39,454 nt of DNA from CADEFQ01 sp035433705 (GTDB lineage: Bacteria > Pseudomonadota > Gammaproteobacteria > Steroidobacterales > Steroidobacteraceae): positions 1-39,454 of the forward strand of contig DAORVK010000026.1 of NCBI GenBank assembly GCA_035433705.1. Reading direction: 5' to 3'. Below are positions 17,543-25,834 of this stretch, one piece after another. Within the stretch, counting starts at the first letter, position 1; each line of letters starts with the position of its first letter. A program made the translations under genes and the position numbers. The notes below the pieces were generated by a model that made no database searches, had not been told where the DNA came from, and saw only the letters and a program-made list of their open reading frames with translations.

Positions 17543-18544
17543 ATGAACGGCGAGATCCTCCTGACGACGCTGGCGTTCCTCGTCGTGCTCGCGTTGCTGT
17601 TCGACTTCATGAACGGCTTCCACGACGCGGCGAACTCGATCGCCACCGTGGTGTCGACTGGTGTGCTGAAGCCCTACCAGGCGGTTGCCTGGGCCGCGAT
17701 GTTCAATTTCGTCGCGATCGGAATCTTTCACCTGAAGGTCGCGGCGACCGTTGGCAAGGGGATCGTCGATCCCGAATTCGTCGACTACCACGTGATCTTC
17801 GGCGCGCTGATCGGCGCGATCGCCTGGAACGTGATCACCTGGTATTACGGCATTCCGTCGAGCTCCTCGCACGCGCTGATCGGCGGCATGATCGGTGCTG
17901 CGATGGCAAAGGCCGGCACGGAGCCTCTGCTCGCGCCCGGCATCATCAAGGTCTCGGTATTCATCGTCGCGGCGCCGATGCTGGGTGTGCTGTTCGGAGC
18001 GATGTGGAAGATCGCGGTGTCCTGGATATGCCTGCGTGTCGCACCGCATCGCGTCGACAGGATCTTCCGGCGCATGCAGCTCCTGTCTTCTGCGCTCTAC
18101 AGCGTGGGGCACGGCAGCAACGATGCGCAGAAGACGATGGGCATCATCTGGCTGCTGCTGATCGCCGCGGGCGCGACCACGCGAGATCACCTGCCGACCT
18201 GGGTCATCGTCAGCTGCTACGCGGCGATCTCGATCGGTACGCTGTTCGGCGGCTGGCGCATCGTCAAGACGATGGGTCAGCGCATCACGAAGCTGCGCCC
18301 GGTAGGTGGTTTTGCGGCGGAGTCGGCTGGTGCGATGACGCTTTTCGGTGCTTCCGCCTTCGGCATTCCCGTCTCGACCACGCATACGATCACCGGCGCA
18401 ATTGTGGGTGTCGGCATGGCGCAGCGCACCTCAGCCGTGCGCTGGGGCATCGCGGGCAATATCGTGCTCGCCTGGGTTCTCACGATTCCGGCGGCGGCAT
18501 TCTTTGCAGCCTGCGCGTGGTGGATCGGCATGCGGATCTTCTGA
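17543..18544 (+). CDS. pit: Low-affinity inorganic phosphate transporter (Pit)
   Basis: A 333-residue inner-membrane permease of the PiT family with about nine to ten hydrophobic helices. Both inverted signature repeats are visible: FDFMNGFHDAANSIATVVST near the N-terminus and YSVGHGSNDAQKTMGIIW in the middle. The conserved WYYGIPSSSSHALIGG and IPVSTTHTITGAIVG loops are present. It takes up metal-phosphate complexes using the proton gradient. It begins 2 bp after the DUF47 stop, so the two are cotranslated partners. ATG 17543 is the only start that leaves the first helix intact. E. coli PitA is longer (499 residues); this short form is normal for DUF47-linked Pit proteins. Confidence 0.93.
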   Translation: MNGEILLTTLAFLVVLALLFDFMNGFHDAANSIATVVSTGVLKPYQAVAWAAMFNFVAIGIFHLKVAATVGKGIVDPEFVDYHVIFGALIGAIAWNVITWYYGIPSSSSHALIGGMIGAAMAKAGTEPLLAPGIIKVSVFIVAAPMLGVLFGAMWKIAVSWICLRVAPHRVDRIFRRMQLLSSALYSVGHGSNDAQKTMGIIWLLLIAAGATTRDHLPTWVIVSCYAAISIGTLFGGWRIVKTMGQRITKLRPVGGFAAESAGAMTLFGASAFGIPVSTTHTITGAIVGVGMAQRTSAVRWGIAGNIVLAWVLTIPAAAFFAACAWWIGMRIF

Positions 18545-18610
18545 CGGGAACGTGCACGGGCCGCTTGCTTGCGATCAGCGCGATCGCGACGCGCGGGTTA
18601 CAATGACAGG

Positions 18611-18910
18611 ATGAGCGACCTCGGCAACAGTTTCGACGCGGCCTTCAGCAAGGCAGTCGACCTCGGCAACAGGATTGCGGACAAGGACAAGGACGCAGAT
18701 CTCTGGGATATCGCGGACGGTCTGCTCGCAGGAGCGGTGCAGTACTGGCTCTATTCGCGCCAGCCCTGCGGCGATCCGCGTTGCCAGGACTGCATGCCGA
18801 TCAGCACCGCGGCCGGGCGGATGGCGGAGCTCAAGCGACTGCTGGAGGAACTCGCGAACGAGAGCGAGTACTTCCATACGCCTACCGATTCGAATGCGGG
18901 CAGGGCGTAG
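18611..18910 (+). CDS. Small hypothetical protein with CxxxxCxxC motif
   Basis: A 99-residue protein of unrecognised family, starting MSDLGNSFDAAFSKAVDLGN. The middle carries WLYSRQPCGDPRCQDCMPIS, three cysteines spaced C-x4-C-x2-C, which could bind zinc or an iron-sulfur cluster but lacks an obvious fourth ligand. The C-terminal part is a charged helix (GRMAELKRLLEELANESEYF). There is no signal peptide or membrane helix, so it is probably cytosolic. A GACAGG ribosome site precedes the ATG. It follows pit by 66 bp and converges on gabT, whose stop codon is 11 bp away. Confidence 0.65.
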   Translation: MSDLGNSFDAAFSKAVDLGNRIADKDKDADLWDIADGLLAGAVQYWLYSRQPCGDPRCQDCMPISTAAGRMAELKRLLEELANESEYFHTPTDSNAGRA

Positions 18911-18927
18911 GGCTGAGCACTCAGCCC
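18910..18927. terminator. Short perfect hairpin between convergent genes
   Basis: GGGCTGAG and CTCAGCCC are separated by only two bases, giving a compact palindrome exactly where two convergent genes end (stops at 18910 and 18921). It can fold on both strands and may stop transcription from both sides. There is no T-run, so a classical intrinsic terminator is not certain. Confidence 0.45.
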
Positions 18928-20222
18928 GTCGCGCGTTTCCCGGCGCCGGCGACCTCCTCGAGCGCGCCCTCGAGCAGCCCGAGTCCCTCGTCGAGCAGCT
19001 GCTCCCCGATCGTGAGCGGCGCGAGGAAGCGGATCACGTTCGAGTAGATGCCACAGGAGAGCAGCACGAGCCCACGGCGACCTGCGGCCTGCACGAGCTG
19101 CTTCGTGAGGTCTGCATCGGGCGCATCGGCACGACGGTTCCTGACGAGCTCCATCGCGACCATCATGCCGAGGCCGCGTACCTCGCCGATGCAGGCGTAG
19201 CGGGCCTGCAACGCCCTGAGGCGTGTGACGATCCGGTCCCCCAGCGCCAGCGCGCGCTCGGCGAGTCGCTCGCGCTTGATGACATCGAGTACCGCGAGGC
19301 CTGCTGCGCAGCCGAGCGGCGAGCCGGCGTAGGTGCCACCGAGACCGCCGGGTACGGGCGAATCCATGATTTCCGCCTTGCCGATGACTGCCGATAGTGG
19401 CACGCCGCCCGCGAGGCTCTTCGCGACGGTCATCAGGTCGGGCTCGATACCCGCATATTCCGTCGCGAACATGCGGCCAGTACGCGCAAAGCCGGTCTGG
19501 ATTTCATCGGCGATGAGAAGGATGCCGTGCTTGTCGCAGGTGGTGCGCAGCCGGCGCAGGAAATCGGCTGGTGCGGCATAGAAGCCGCCTTCGCCGAGCA
19601 CGGGCTCGATGATGATCGCGGCAACGCGCGCCGGATCAACATCGGCCTTGAAGAGATATTCGAGCGCCGCAAATGAATCGTCGGCCGTCACGCCGTGATA
19701 CGCGATCGGATAGGGCAGGTGGTACACCTCGGGCAGCATCGGCCCGAAGCCCGCCTTGTAGGGCGTGACTTTGCCGGTCAGCGCGCTGCAGGCGAGCGTG
19801 CGTCCGTGAAAGCCGCCCGAGAACGCGATCACGCCCGAACGCTTCGTCTGATAGCGCGCGATCTTGACTGCGTTCTCGACCGCTTCCGCGCCGGTCGTCA
19901 GGAACAGGGTCTTCTTCGGCGTGTTGCCCGGGGCGAGCGCGTTGAGTGCTTCGGCGAGCGCCACGTAGCTCTCGTACGGGGTCACCTGGAAGCAGGCGTG
20001 CGTGAAGCGTTCGATCTGCGCGGCGAGCGCAATCTTCATCGCGGGATGCAGGTGACCCGTGTTCAGCACCGCGATGCCGCTGGCGAAATCGATGTAGCGC
20101 CGGCCCTCGACGTCCCACAGCTCGGAGTTCTGCGCGCGGTCAGCGTAGATCGCGAAGTTGTTGCTGACGCCACGGGGGATTGCCGCCTCGCGCCGCTTGT
20201 GCAATTCGGAGTTCTTGCTCAT
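18921..20222 (-). CDS. gabT: 4-aminobutyrate aminotransferase-type class III transaminase
   Basis: A 433-residue PLP enzyme. It has the class III signature: GAEAVENAVKIAR, FHGRTLA, IIEPVLGEGGFY, LLIADEIQTGFARTG and VAKSLAGGVPLSAV with the Schiff-base Lys at position 268, the same number as in E. coli GabT. Expected reaction: GABA plus 2-oxoglutarate to succinic semialdehyde plus glutamate, in the cytosol; related 5-aminovalerate or lysine-derived substrates are possible. The start codon overlaps the stop of the molybdopterin subunit gene (ATGA, 20219-20222), so translation is coupled. No succinate-semialdehyde dehydrogenase gene is in the window. Confidence 0.9.
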   Translation of the reverse strand: MSKNSELHKRREAAIPRGVSNNFAIYADRAQNSELWDVEGRRYIDFASGIAVLNTGHLHPAMKIALAAQIERFTHACFQVTPYESYVALAEALNALAPGNTPKKTLFLTTGAEAVENAVKIARYQTKRSGVIAFSGGFHGRTLACSALTGKVTPYKAGFGPMLPEVYHLPYPIAYHGVTADDSFAALEYLFKADVDPARVAAIIIEPVLGEGGFYAAPADFLRRLRTTCDKHGILLIADEIQTGFARTGRMFATEYAGIEPDLMTVAKSLAGGVPLSAVIGKAEIMDSPVPGGLGGTYAGSPLGCAAGLAVLDVIKRERLAERALALGDRIVTRLRALQARYACIGEVRGLGMMVAMELVRNRRADAPDADLTKQLVQAAGRRGLVLLSCGIYSNVIRFLAPLTIGEQLLDEGLGLLEGALEEVAGAGKRATG

Positions 20223-22366
20223 GCCAGTTTGTGCCTCGCGATGGGTAGTGAACGCAGGCGCTGTTTCGTCGCTGCGTAGATGGCGTTGCAGACCGCGGGC
20301 GCCACGAGCGCCGTGGCCGGCTCGCCGATGCCGCCTGGCGGCTCGTCGCTGTCGACCAGATGGGTCTCGATGATCGGCACTTCGGCAATCCGCAGGACGC
20401 GATAGTCGTGAAAATTGGTCTGCTGCACGCGGCCACCCTGCACGTTGATCTCGCCCCAGAGCGCCGCCGAGAGTCCGAAAATGATCGAGCTTTCGACCTG
20501 TGCGCTGATGATGGCGGGGTTGACGGCCCGGCCGCAGTCGACCGCGCAGACGATCCTGTGCACTTTCACCTTGCCGTCCGTGATCGAGATCTCCGCGACC
20601 TGGGCCATGTAGGTGTCGTAGCCTTCCATCACGGCGACACCCCGGAAACGGCCTTCGGCGGGCTTGTCGTAGCCGGCGCGGCGCAGCGCGACTTCGAGCA
20701 CTTCGAGGTAGCGCGGCTGCTTCGCGAGCAGCGTGCGGCGAAACTCCGCCGGATCTTTTCCCGCCGAGTACGCGAGTTCGTCCATGAAGCTCTCGGCGAC
20801 GAAGCAGTTGAGGGCGTGGCTCACCGAGCGCCAGTAACCGACATTGAAGCCCACTTCGTGGGGCACCCAGTCGACCAGGACATTCGGCACGTCGTACGGA
20901 AAGTTGGCCGCCGCCTCCACGCAGAACGGATCGACGCTGCCTGCCGCAATGGCGCCAGGAAAAACGCGGGCGGTGATCGAGGGGCCCGTGAGGTGCAGTT
21001 TCCAGGCGACAAGCTTGCCGTCGTCGTCGAAGCCGGCAACGGCCGTATCCCAGGCCGGCGGACGATAGGCGTCGTGCGTCGTGTCGTCTTCACGCGTCCA
21101 GAGCAGCTTCACCGGCTTGCCGACCGCCTTCGAGGCTTCGACGGCGGCGCTGATCACGTCGACTTCAAGGCGGCGCCCGAACCCACCGCCGAGAAAGGTC
21201 GTGTGGACGTTCACCTGCGCGGGCGCGAGGCCTGCGGCCGTGGCGGCGGCGGCCTGCGCCGCGCCTTGCGATTGCGTCGGAATGTAAAGATCGCAAGCGC
21301 CGGCACGCACGTCGGCCGTGCAGACTTGCGGCTCGAGCGTCGCGTGCGCGAGCAGCGGCAACTGGTACTCGGCGCGCACGATACGCCGCGCGGACTTGAG
21401 CGCAGCTTCGGCGTCGCCAACCTTCCGTGCGACGAGACCCGCACCGCCGGACGCCTGCTTCAGGCCCCGCAGGATCGAGCCGTCGTTGAGTGCGGCGGTT
21501 GCGCTGCCATCCCACCCGATCCTGAGCGCATCGCGAGCCTTGCGCGCCTGCCACCAGCTGTCGGCTACCACGGCGACTCCGGAACTGGTGTTCACGATTT
21601 GACGCACACCCGGCATCCCTTTCGCAGCGCTGTCATCGAGGCTCCTGAGCTTGCCGCCGAGCATCGGCGGCTGCGCGAGTGCGGCGTGCAGCATGCCCGG
21701 CAGCTTCACATCGATGCCGAACGTAGCTGTGCCATCGACCTTCGCGGGTGTGTCGAAGCGCGTGAGAGGTTTGCCAATCCACTGGAAGTCCGCCGGATCC
21801 TTGAGCGCGACGTCCTTCGGAACCGGGAGTGCGGCGGCGGCTTCAGCGACCGCGCCGAAGGCGAGGCGCTTGCCGAAGGGCGAGATGATTGCACCGTTCT
21901 CGACACGGCAGGCGTTTGCCGAAGTGTCCCATTCCCTTGCAGCGGCACTCTTCAGCATTTCGCGCGCTTGCGCGCCCGCGAGGCGCAGCTTCTGCCACGA
22001 GTCGCGCACGCTCGTGCTGCCACCTGTGACCTGGGCGCCGATCAGGCTGTTCTTGTACGGGTCTCCCGCCGGAGCGAACTCGATGGCGATACGTCGCGGA
22101 TCGACGCCGAGCTCCTCGGCGAGCAGGGTAGGCAGCGCCGTGTAGACGCCCTGACCCATTTCCGAGCGGTCACACAGGAAGGTGATCGAGTTGTCGGTAC
22201 CGATGCGCAGCCATGCATTTGAGGCGATGAGCCTGCGCGCGCCGCCTGCGCTCCCCGGCTTCTTGCAACCGGTGAGGCTGATCGCGAGGATGAGGCCGGC
22301 ACCGGCCGCGCCTGTCTTCAGGACATCGCGCCGCGTAAGGGCCCCGGGAGCGAGTGGTGCGCTCAC
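20219..22366 (-). CDS. Molybdopterin-binding oxidoreductase large subunit (IorB type)
   Basis: A 715-residue subunit of the xanthine oxidase superfamily, closest in layout to isoquinoline 1-oxidoreductase beta subunit (IorB). The N-terminus has a twin-arginine motif (TRRDVLK, Arg12-Arg13), a hydrophobic stretch and a lipobox-like LTGC (Cys34), so it may be exported folded by Tat and lipidated. Family blocks include SEMGQGVYTALPTLLAEELG, TTFLGGGFGRRLEVDVI and PPGGIGEPATA, in which Glu682 is the expected catalytic base near molybdenum. It hydroxylates N-heterocycles or aldehydes in this family; the substrate is unknown. The GTG start overlaps the stop of the 2Fe-2S subunit (GTGA), and its own stop overlaps the gabT start. 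Confidence 0.9.
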   Translation of the reverse strand: MSAPLAPGALTRRDVLKTGAAGAGLILAISLTGCKKPGSAGGARRLIASNAWLRIGTDNSITFLCDRSEMGQGVYTALPTLLAEELGVDPRRIAIEFAPAGDPYKNSLIGAQVTGGSTSVRDSWQKLRLAGAQAREMLKSAAAREWDTSANACRVENGAIISPFGKRLAFGAVAEAAAALPVPKDVALKDPADFQWIGKPLTRFDTPAKVDGTATFGIDVKLPGMLHAALAQPPMLGGKLRSLDDSAAKGMPGVRQIVNTSSGVAVVADSWWQARKARDALRIGWDGSATAALNDGSILRGLKQASGGAGLVARKVGDAEAALKSARRIVRAEYQLPLLAHATLEPQVCTADVRAGACDLYIPTQSQGAAQAAAATAAGLAPAQVNVHTTFLGGGFGRRLEVDVISAAVEASKAVGKPVKLLWTREDDTTHDAYRPPAWDTAVAGFDDDGKLVAWKLHLTGPSITARVFPGAIAAGSVDPFCVEAAANFPYDVPNVLVDWVPHEVGFNVGYWRSVSHALNCFVAESFMDELAYSAGKDPAEFRRTLLAKQPRYLEVLEVALRRAGYDKPAEGRFRGVAVMEGYDTYMAQVAEISITDGKVKVHRIVCAVDCGRAVNPAIISAQVESSIIFGLSAALWGEINVQGGRVQQTNFHDYRVLRIAEVPIIETHLVDSDEPPGGIGEPATALVAPAVCNAIYAATKQRLRSLPIARHKLA

Positions 22367-22827
22367 GGCTTTTCTCCCGCGATCTCGCTTGCGCGGTGGA
22401 TCGCCGCGCGGATGCGCTGATAGGTGCCGCAGCGGCAGATATTGCCCGACATGGCTGTATCGATCTCGGCGTCGGTCGGCTTCGGGGTTGTGGCGAGAAG
22501 CGCCGTCGCGGACATGATCTGCCCCGACTGGCAATAGCCGCACTGCGGGACGTCGAGCTCGATCCAGGCCTTCTGGACGGGGTGGCTGCGATCGGGAGAG
22601 AGACCTTCGATGGTCGTGACTTTGCCCGCCCCGACCGATCCTGCGGCAGTGACGCACGAGCGGATCGGCTGGCCATCCAGATGGACGGTGCATGCGCCGC
22701 AGAGCGCCATGCCGCAGCCATATTTGGTGCCGGTGAGGCCTACGGCATCGCGCAGGACCCACAGCAAGGGCGTATCAGGATCGACGTCCACAGAGCGATC
22801 GGTGCCATTGACGTTGATCGTGAGCAT
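22363..22827 (-). CDS. 2Fe-2S subunit of molybdopterin oxidoreductase (IorA type)
   Basis: A 154-residue electron-transfer subunit with two 2Fe-2S domains. The plant-ferredoxin-like N-terminal cluster motif is YGCGMALCGACTVHLDG with a fourth Cys in IRSC. The C-terminal four-helix cluster motif is CGYCQSGQ plus ICRCGTYQRI. This is the standard small subunit of the xanthine oxidase superfamily (IorA, CoxS and similar). It has no signal peptide and would be carried across the membrane with its Tat-bearing partner. No FAD subunit gene is present, which fits the Ior subgroup, where a cytochrome c often takes the electrons. It is the first gene of the coupled operon leading to gabT and diverges from the ferredoxin reductase gene (106-bp gap). 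Confidence 0.94.
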   Translation of the reverse strand: MLTINVNGTDRSVDVDPDTPLLWVLRDAVGLTGTKYGCGMALCGACTVHLDGQPIRSCVTAAGSVGAGKVTTIEGLSPDRSHPVQKAWIELDVPQCGYCQSGQIMSATALLATTPKPTDAEIDTAMSGNICRCGTYQRIRAAIHRASEIAGEKP

Positions 22828-22901
22828 GCAAACTCCCCGCGAGCCGCCGTTGGACTGCGCCTAATATAGTCCGTCCCGATGGCCGCCGGCCAACAGGCTG
22901 C

Positions 22902-22907
22902 TAGAAT
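22902..22907 (+). promoter_or_regulatory. Candidate -10 element for the ferredoxin reductase operon
   Basis: TAGAAT occurs 26 bp before the TTG start of the reductase gene, within the divergent gap. The same hexamer precedes the cytochrome c gene and the tRNA gene at similar distances. No convincing -35 hexamer is seen, so this is a weak call. Confidence 0.3.
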
Positions 22908-22933
22908 TTCCCATCGTTCACAGGGAGCTTCGT

Positions 22934-23977
22934 TTGAACGCGATTCCAGCGGAAGTCGTCATCATCGGCGCGGGCCCCTGCGGCCTCTTCCAGGTCTTCG
23001 AACTCGGCCTGCTCGGCATTTCGGCCCACGTGCTCGACTCGTTGAAGGCGCCAGGTGGCCAGTGCACCGAGCTGTATCCGGACAAGCCGATCTACGACAT
23101 CCCCGCGCTGCCCGTCTGCGGGGCGCAGGAACTGGTCGATCGGCTGATGCAGCAGGCGCACCCCTTCAATCCGCAGTTTCACCTCGGCGCGGAAGTCTCC
23201 GAGCTGCACCGGCTCGAGTCGGGGCGCTTTCACGTGAGAAACAGTGCCGGCACCACCTTCGACGCGGGCGCGATCGTGATCGCCGCCGGGGTCGGGTCGT
23301 TTCAGCCGCGGCGCATCGGTGTCGAGGGCGCGGAAGTCTTCGAGAGCCGGCAGATCCACTACCGCGTGCGCGGCGCCGCCGATTTCCTCGGCAAGCGGCT
23401 CGTGATTTTCGGCGGTGGCGATTCCGCGCTCGACTGGGTGAACGACTTCGCAGGCAAGGGGACTCCCGTGACGCACGTGCACCGGCGCTCCGAGTTCCGC
23501 GCTGCGCCCGCTTCCGTGGCGCGCATGCGCGAGCTGGCGGCGGCCGGCAAACTGCGGCATATCGAAGGGTTGGCGCAGTCGCTGATCCAGGACGGAACGG
23601 GTGACGCAGCGACACTGCGCGGTGTCAATGTGAAGGGCGCCGACGGCACGCTGCATGCGCTCGAGGCGGACCACGTCTTCGCGTTCTTCGGCTTGCACCC
23701 GAAACTCGGGCCGATCGCGGAGTGGGGCCTCGAACTGGAGAAGAAGGCGCTCAAGGTTGATACGGAGAAGTTCCAGACTTCGGTGCCGGGCATTTTCGCC
23801 GTGGGCGACATCAACACCTATCCCGGCAAAAAGAAGCTGATTCTTTCCGGGTTCCACGAAGCCGCGCTTGCGGCGTTCGCCATCCAGCACCACCTGCATC
23901 CCCAGAAAAAGCAGTTCCTGCAGTACACGACCACGAGCCCGGTCATGCACAAGCGTCTCGGCGTCACGGGCGCCTGA
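22934..23977 (+). CDS. Ferredoxin/flavodoxin-NADP reductase, thioredoxin-reductase-like
   Basis: A 347-residue FAD and NAD(P)H enzyme. The FAD-binding motif is VVIIGAGPCGLFQVFELG near the N-terminus, the second dinucleotide motif is RLVIFGGGDSALDW, and the C-terminal FAD block is PGIFAVGDINTYPGKKKLILSG. There is no CxxC redox pair between them, so it is not a thioredoxin reductase; it matches the YumC/TrxR-like ferredoxin-NADP reductases. It shuttles electrons between NADPH and ferredoxin or flavodoxin. The start is a TTG at 22934 preceded by a strong AGGGAG ribosome site, and the usual family N-terminus begins there. The next gene, tesB, starts 3 bp after the stop. Confidence 0.9.
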   Translation: MNAIPAEVVIIGAGPCGLFQVFELGLLGISAHVLDSLKAPGGQCTELYPDKPIYDIPALPVCGAQELVDRLMQQAHPFNPQFHLGAEVSELHRLESGRFHVRNSAGTTFDAGAIVIAAGVGSFQPRRIGVEGAEVFESRQIHYRVRGAADFLGKRLVIFGGGDSALDWVNDFAGKGTPVTHVHRRSEFRAAPASVARMRELAAAGKLRHIEGLAQSLIQDGTGDAATLRGVNVKGADGTLHALEADHVFAFFGLHPKLGPIAEWGLELEKKALKVDTEKFQTSVPGIFAVGDINTYPGKKKLILSGFHEAALAAFAIQHHLHPQKKQFLQYTTTSPVMHKRLGVTGA

Positions 23978-23980
23978 CCA

Positions 23981-24850
23981 TTGGACCCGCGCCTCGCCGA
24001 CCTGCTGCGCCAGTTCGAGCTCGAACGGCTCGAGGTGAATCTCTTTCGCGGCGTGAGCCGCGATATCGGTTCGCCGCAGGTGTTCGGCGGACAGGTGCTC
24101 GGGCAGGCGCTCATGGCCGCGTATGAAACGGTCGAGCCCCGCCGCGAGGTGCATTCGCTGCACGCCTACTTCCTGCGCCGCGGAGACTTCAACGCGCCGA
24201 TCGTCTACGACGTCGACCGTGCGCGCGACGGCCACAGTTTCGACGCGCGGCGCGTGGTCGCGATCCAGCATGGCCAGCAGATCTTCAACCTTTCGGCGTC
24301 TTTCCAGGCGAGCGAGCAGGGGCTCGAGCACCAGGCATCGATGCCGGATGTGCCGCCTCCCGGGGAACTGGCCGACAGCGGCACGCCGCCACGCGAGTTG
24401 CTCGAACAACTGCCCGAGAAGCTGCAGCGCCTGTTCGAAAAGCAGCGGTCCTTCGAGTTTCGCATGGTCGAGCCTGTCGACTACCTGCACCCGCAGAAGC
24501 TGCCACCCTGGCAGCACATATGGATGCGCGCGGTCGGCCCGCTGCCCGATGACGAGCGCCTGCACCGTTGCCTGCTCGCCTATGTGTCGGACTACAACCT
24601 GCTGAGCACGGCGCTGCGACCGCATGGGGCCTCTTTCCTCACGGGTGATCTGGCCACGGCGAGCATCGATCACGCGATGTGGTTTCATCGACCGCCGCGC
24701 GTCGATGAGTGGCTGCTCTATTCGGTGGACAGTCCGAGCGCCTCGGGCGCGCGCGGGTTCGCGCGCGGCATGCTGCACACGCAGGACGGCAGGCTCATCG
24801 CGAGTACTGCGCAGGAGGGGCTGCTGCGGGTTGCGAAGCCGCCTGGATGA
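23981..24850 (+). CDS. tesB: Acyl-CoA thioesterase II (TesB family)
   Basis: A 289-residue double-hotdog thioesterase that releases free fatty acid from acyl-CoA. Family blocks are present in order: LERLEVNLFRGVSRDIGSPQ, VFGGQVLGQALMAA, HSLHAYFLRRGD, VSDYNLLSTALRPHG with the catalytic Asp, SIDHAMWFHRP and AQEGLLR with the catalytic Gln. The length equals E. coli TesB (286). The start is TTG at 23981, 3 bp after the reductase stop; the first in-frame ATG would delete 45 conserved residues. The stop overlaps the start of the next gene (ATGA). Confidence 0.92.
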   Translation: MDPRLADLLRQFELERLEVNLFRGVSRDIGSPQVFGGQVLGQALMAAYETVEPRREVHSLHAYFLRRGDFNAPIVYDVDRARDGHSFDARRVVAIQHGQQIFNLSASFQASEQGLEHQASMPDVPPPGELADSGTPPRELLEQLPEKLQRLFEKQRSFEFRMVEPVDYLHPQKLPPWQHIWMRAVGPLPDDERLHRCLLAYVSDYNLLSTALRPHGASFLTGDLATASIDHAMWFHRPPRVDEWLLYSVDSPSASGARGFARGMLHTQDGRLIASTAQEGLLRVAKPPG

Positions 24851-25827
24851 ACGCCTGGCGACCCCTCGCTCTTGCAGCGATTGCGGTCGGTACGTTCGAT
24901 TTCGCCCGCGCCGCGGCGGCCGACGATGTCGCCACACTCGCTGCGTGGTGGCCGGGCATTTACGATACGTCGGAACAGCTCGTGTTTTCGCGTCACGGCG
25001 AGGCGGGGCGCACCGAAGGCTCCGAACTGCGCGTGCGCACGCTCGTCTCGCGCATCGCGCTGCCCTGGCTCGGCGACAACGTTCTCTACGCGGAAGAGTT
25101 TCTGCAGGACGACCCGGAGAACCTGCGCCGTCAGGTACTGCTGCGGCTTGAGCCGCGCGCCGCGGGAGGCGTGCGTGTGCGCCAGTACACGCTGCGCGAT
25201 CCCGTGCGCTTCCGTCACCTGCACCGCTCGCCCCGCCTCATCGCGAGCCTGCGCGTCGACGATCTTGCAACGGACCCCGGCTGCGATCTGGTGCTGCACC
25301 GGGAGGTCACGCAGTTCGTCGGCGGCACGGAAGGGAACGGCTGCCGCGACGATACGCCGGATGAGGCCCTCTACATCGACTTCCGGTTGCTCGTCGGCCA
25401 GGACCTGTACTGGTACCGCAAGCGGCATGTGCGCGTCGCCGACAACGTGGTTGAGGACGAGATCGCGGGGTACACGTGGTTTCAGCTCTACGAAGCGCGC
25501 CTCTTCACCTGTCGTGTGCGCTGGTCGCCGACCGGACAGCGAAAGGATCTGCGCGAACTCCACACCGTCGATGTGCACGACCAGGGCGGCCGGGCACGCT
25601 TTCGGGCACCGGACGGGCGCCAGCTCGAGATCGGGTTGCATGCAGAAGACTGGCCGTTCGCGGGCGGCCGGGACACCCTGATTCTGATCCTCGATGAGCC
25701 AGGCCGGCACGAGCCGCTCGGGACCTCGTGGGCGCCGGTCGATGCGGACGTGATCGCGCTCGATCTTGGCTGGGTCGACGTGCGCTGTGCGGCGGTCGTG
25801 CCGCAGCGGCGGGCCGTGGGGAGTTGA
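24847..25827 (+). CDS. CpcT/CpeT (DUF1001)-like exported protein
   Basis: A 326-residue protein with an N-terminal signal-like stretch (LALAAIAVGTFDFARAAAADD). The body resembles the CpcT/CpeT family: LAAWWPGIYDTSEQLVF, a YAEEFLQDDPENLRRQVLLRLE strand pair, VRQYTLRDPVRFRHLHR, GCDLVLHREVTQFVGGTEGNGC with the two spaced cysteines, and a later RLFTCRVRW. In cyanobacteria CpcT/CpeT attach bilins to phycobiliproteins, but no phycobiliprotein genes are visible, so that reaction should not be assumed; a lipocalin-like ligand carrier is one alternative. Its ATG overlaps the tesB stop. The last 110 residues go beyond the usual family core. Assignment is by pattern memory, not by a search. Confidence 0.6.
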   Translation: MNAWRPLALAAIAVGTFDFARAAAADDVATLAAWWPGIYDTSEQLVFSRHGEAGRTEGSELRVRTLVSRIALPWLGDNVLYAEEFLQDDPENLRRQVLLRLEPRAAGGVRVRQYTLRDPVRFRHLHRSPRLIASLRVDDLATDPGCDLVLHREVTQFVGGTEGNGCRDDTPDEALYIDFRLLVGQDLYWYRKRHVRVADNVVEDEIAGYTWFQLYEARLFTCRVRWSPTGQRKDLRELHTVDVHDQGGRARFRAPDGRQLEIGLHAEDWPFAGGRDTLILILDEPGRHEPLGTSWAPVDADVIALDLGWVDVRCAAVVPQRRAVGS

Positions 25828-25834
25828 TCGCAGC

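Noticed and set aside
20360..22222. 620-codon plus-strand frame opposite the molybdopterin subunit gene
   Set aside because: It has no recognisable domain and mirrors the codon structure of the real minus-strand gene.
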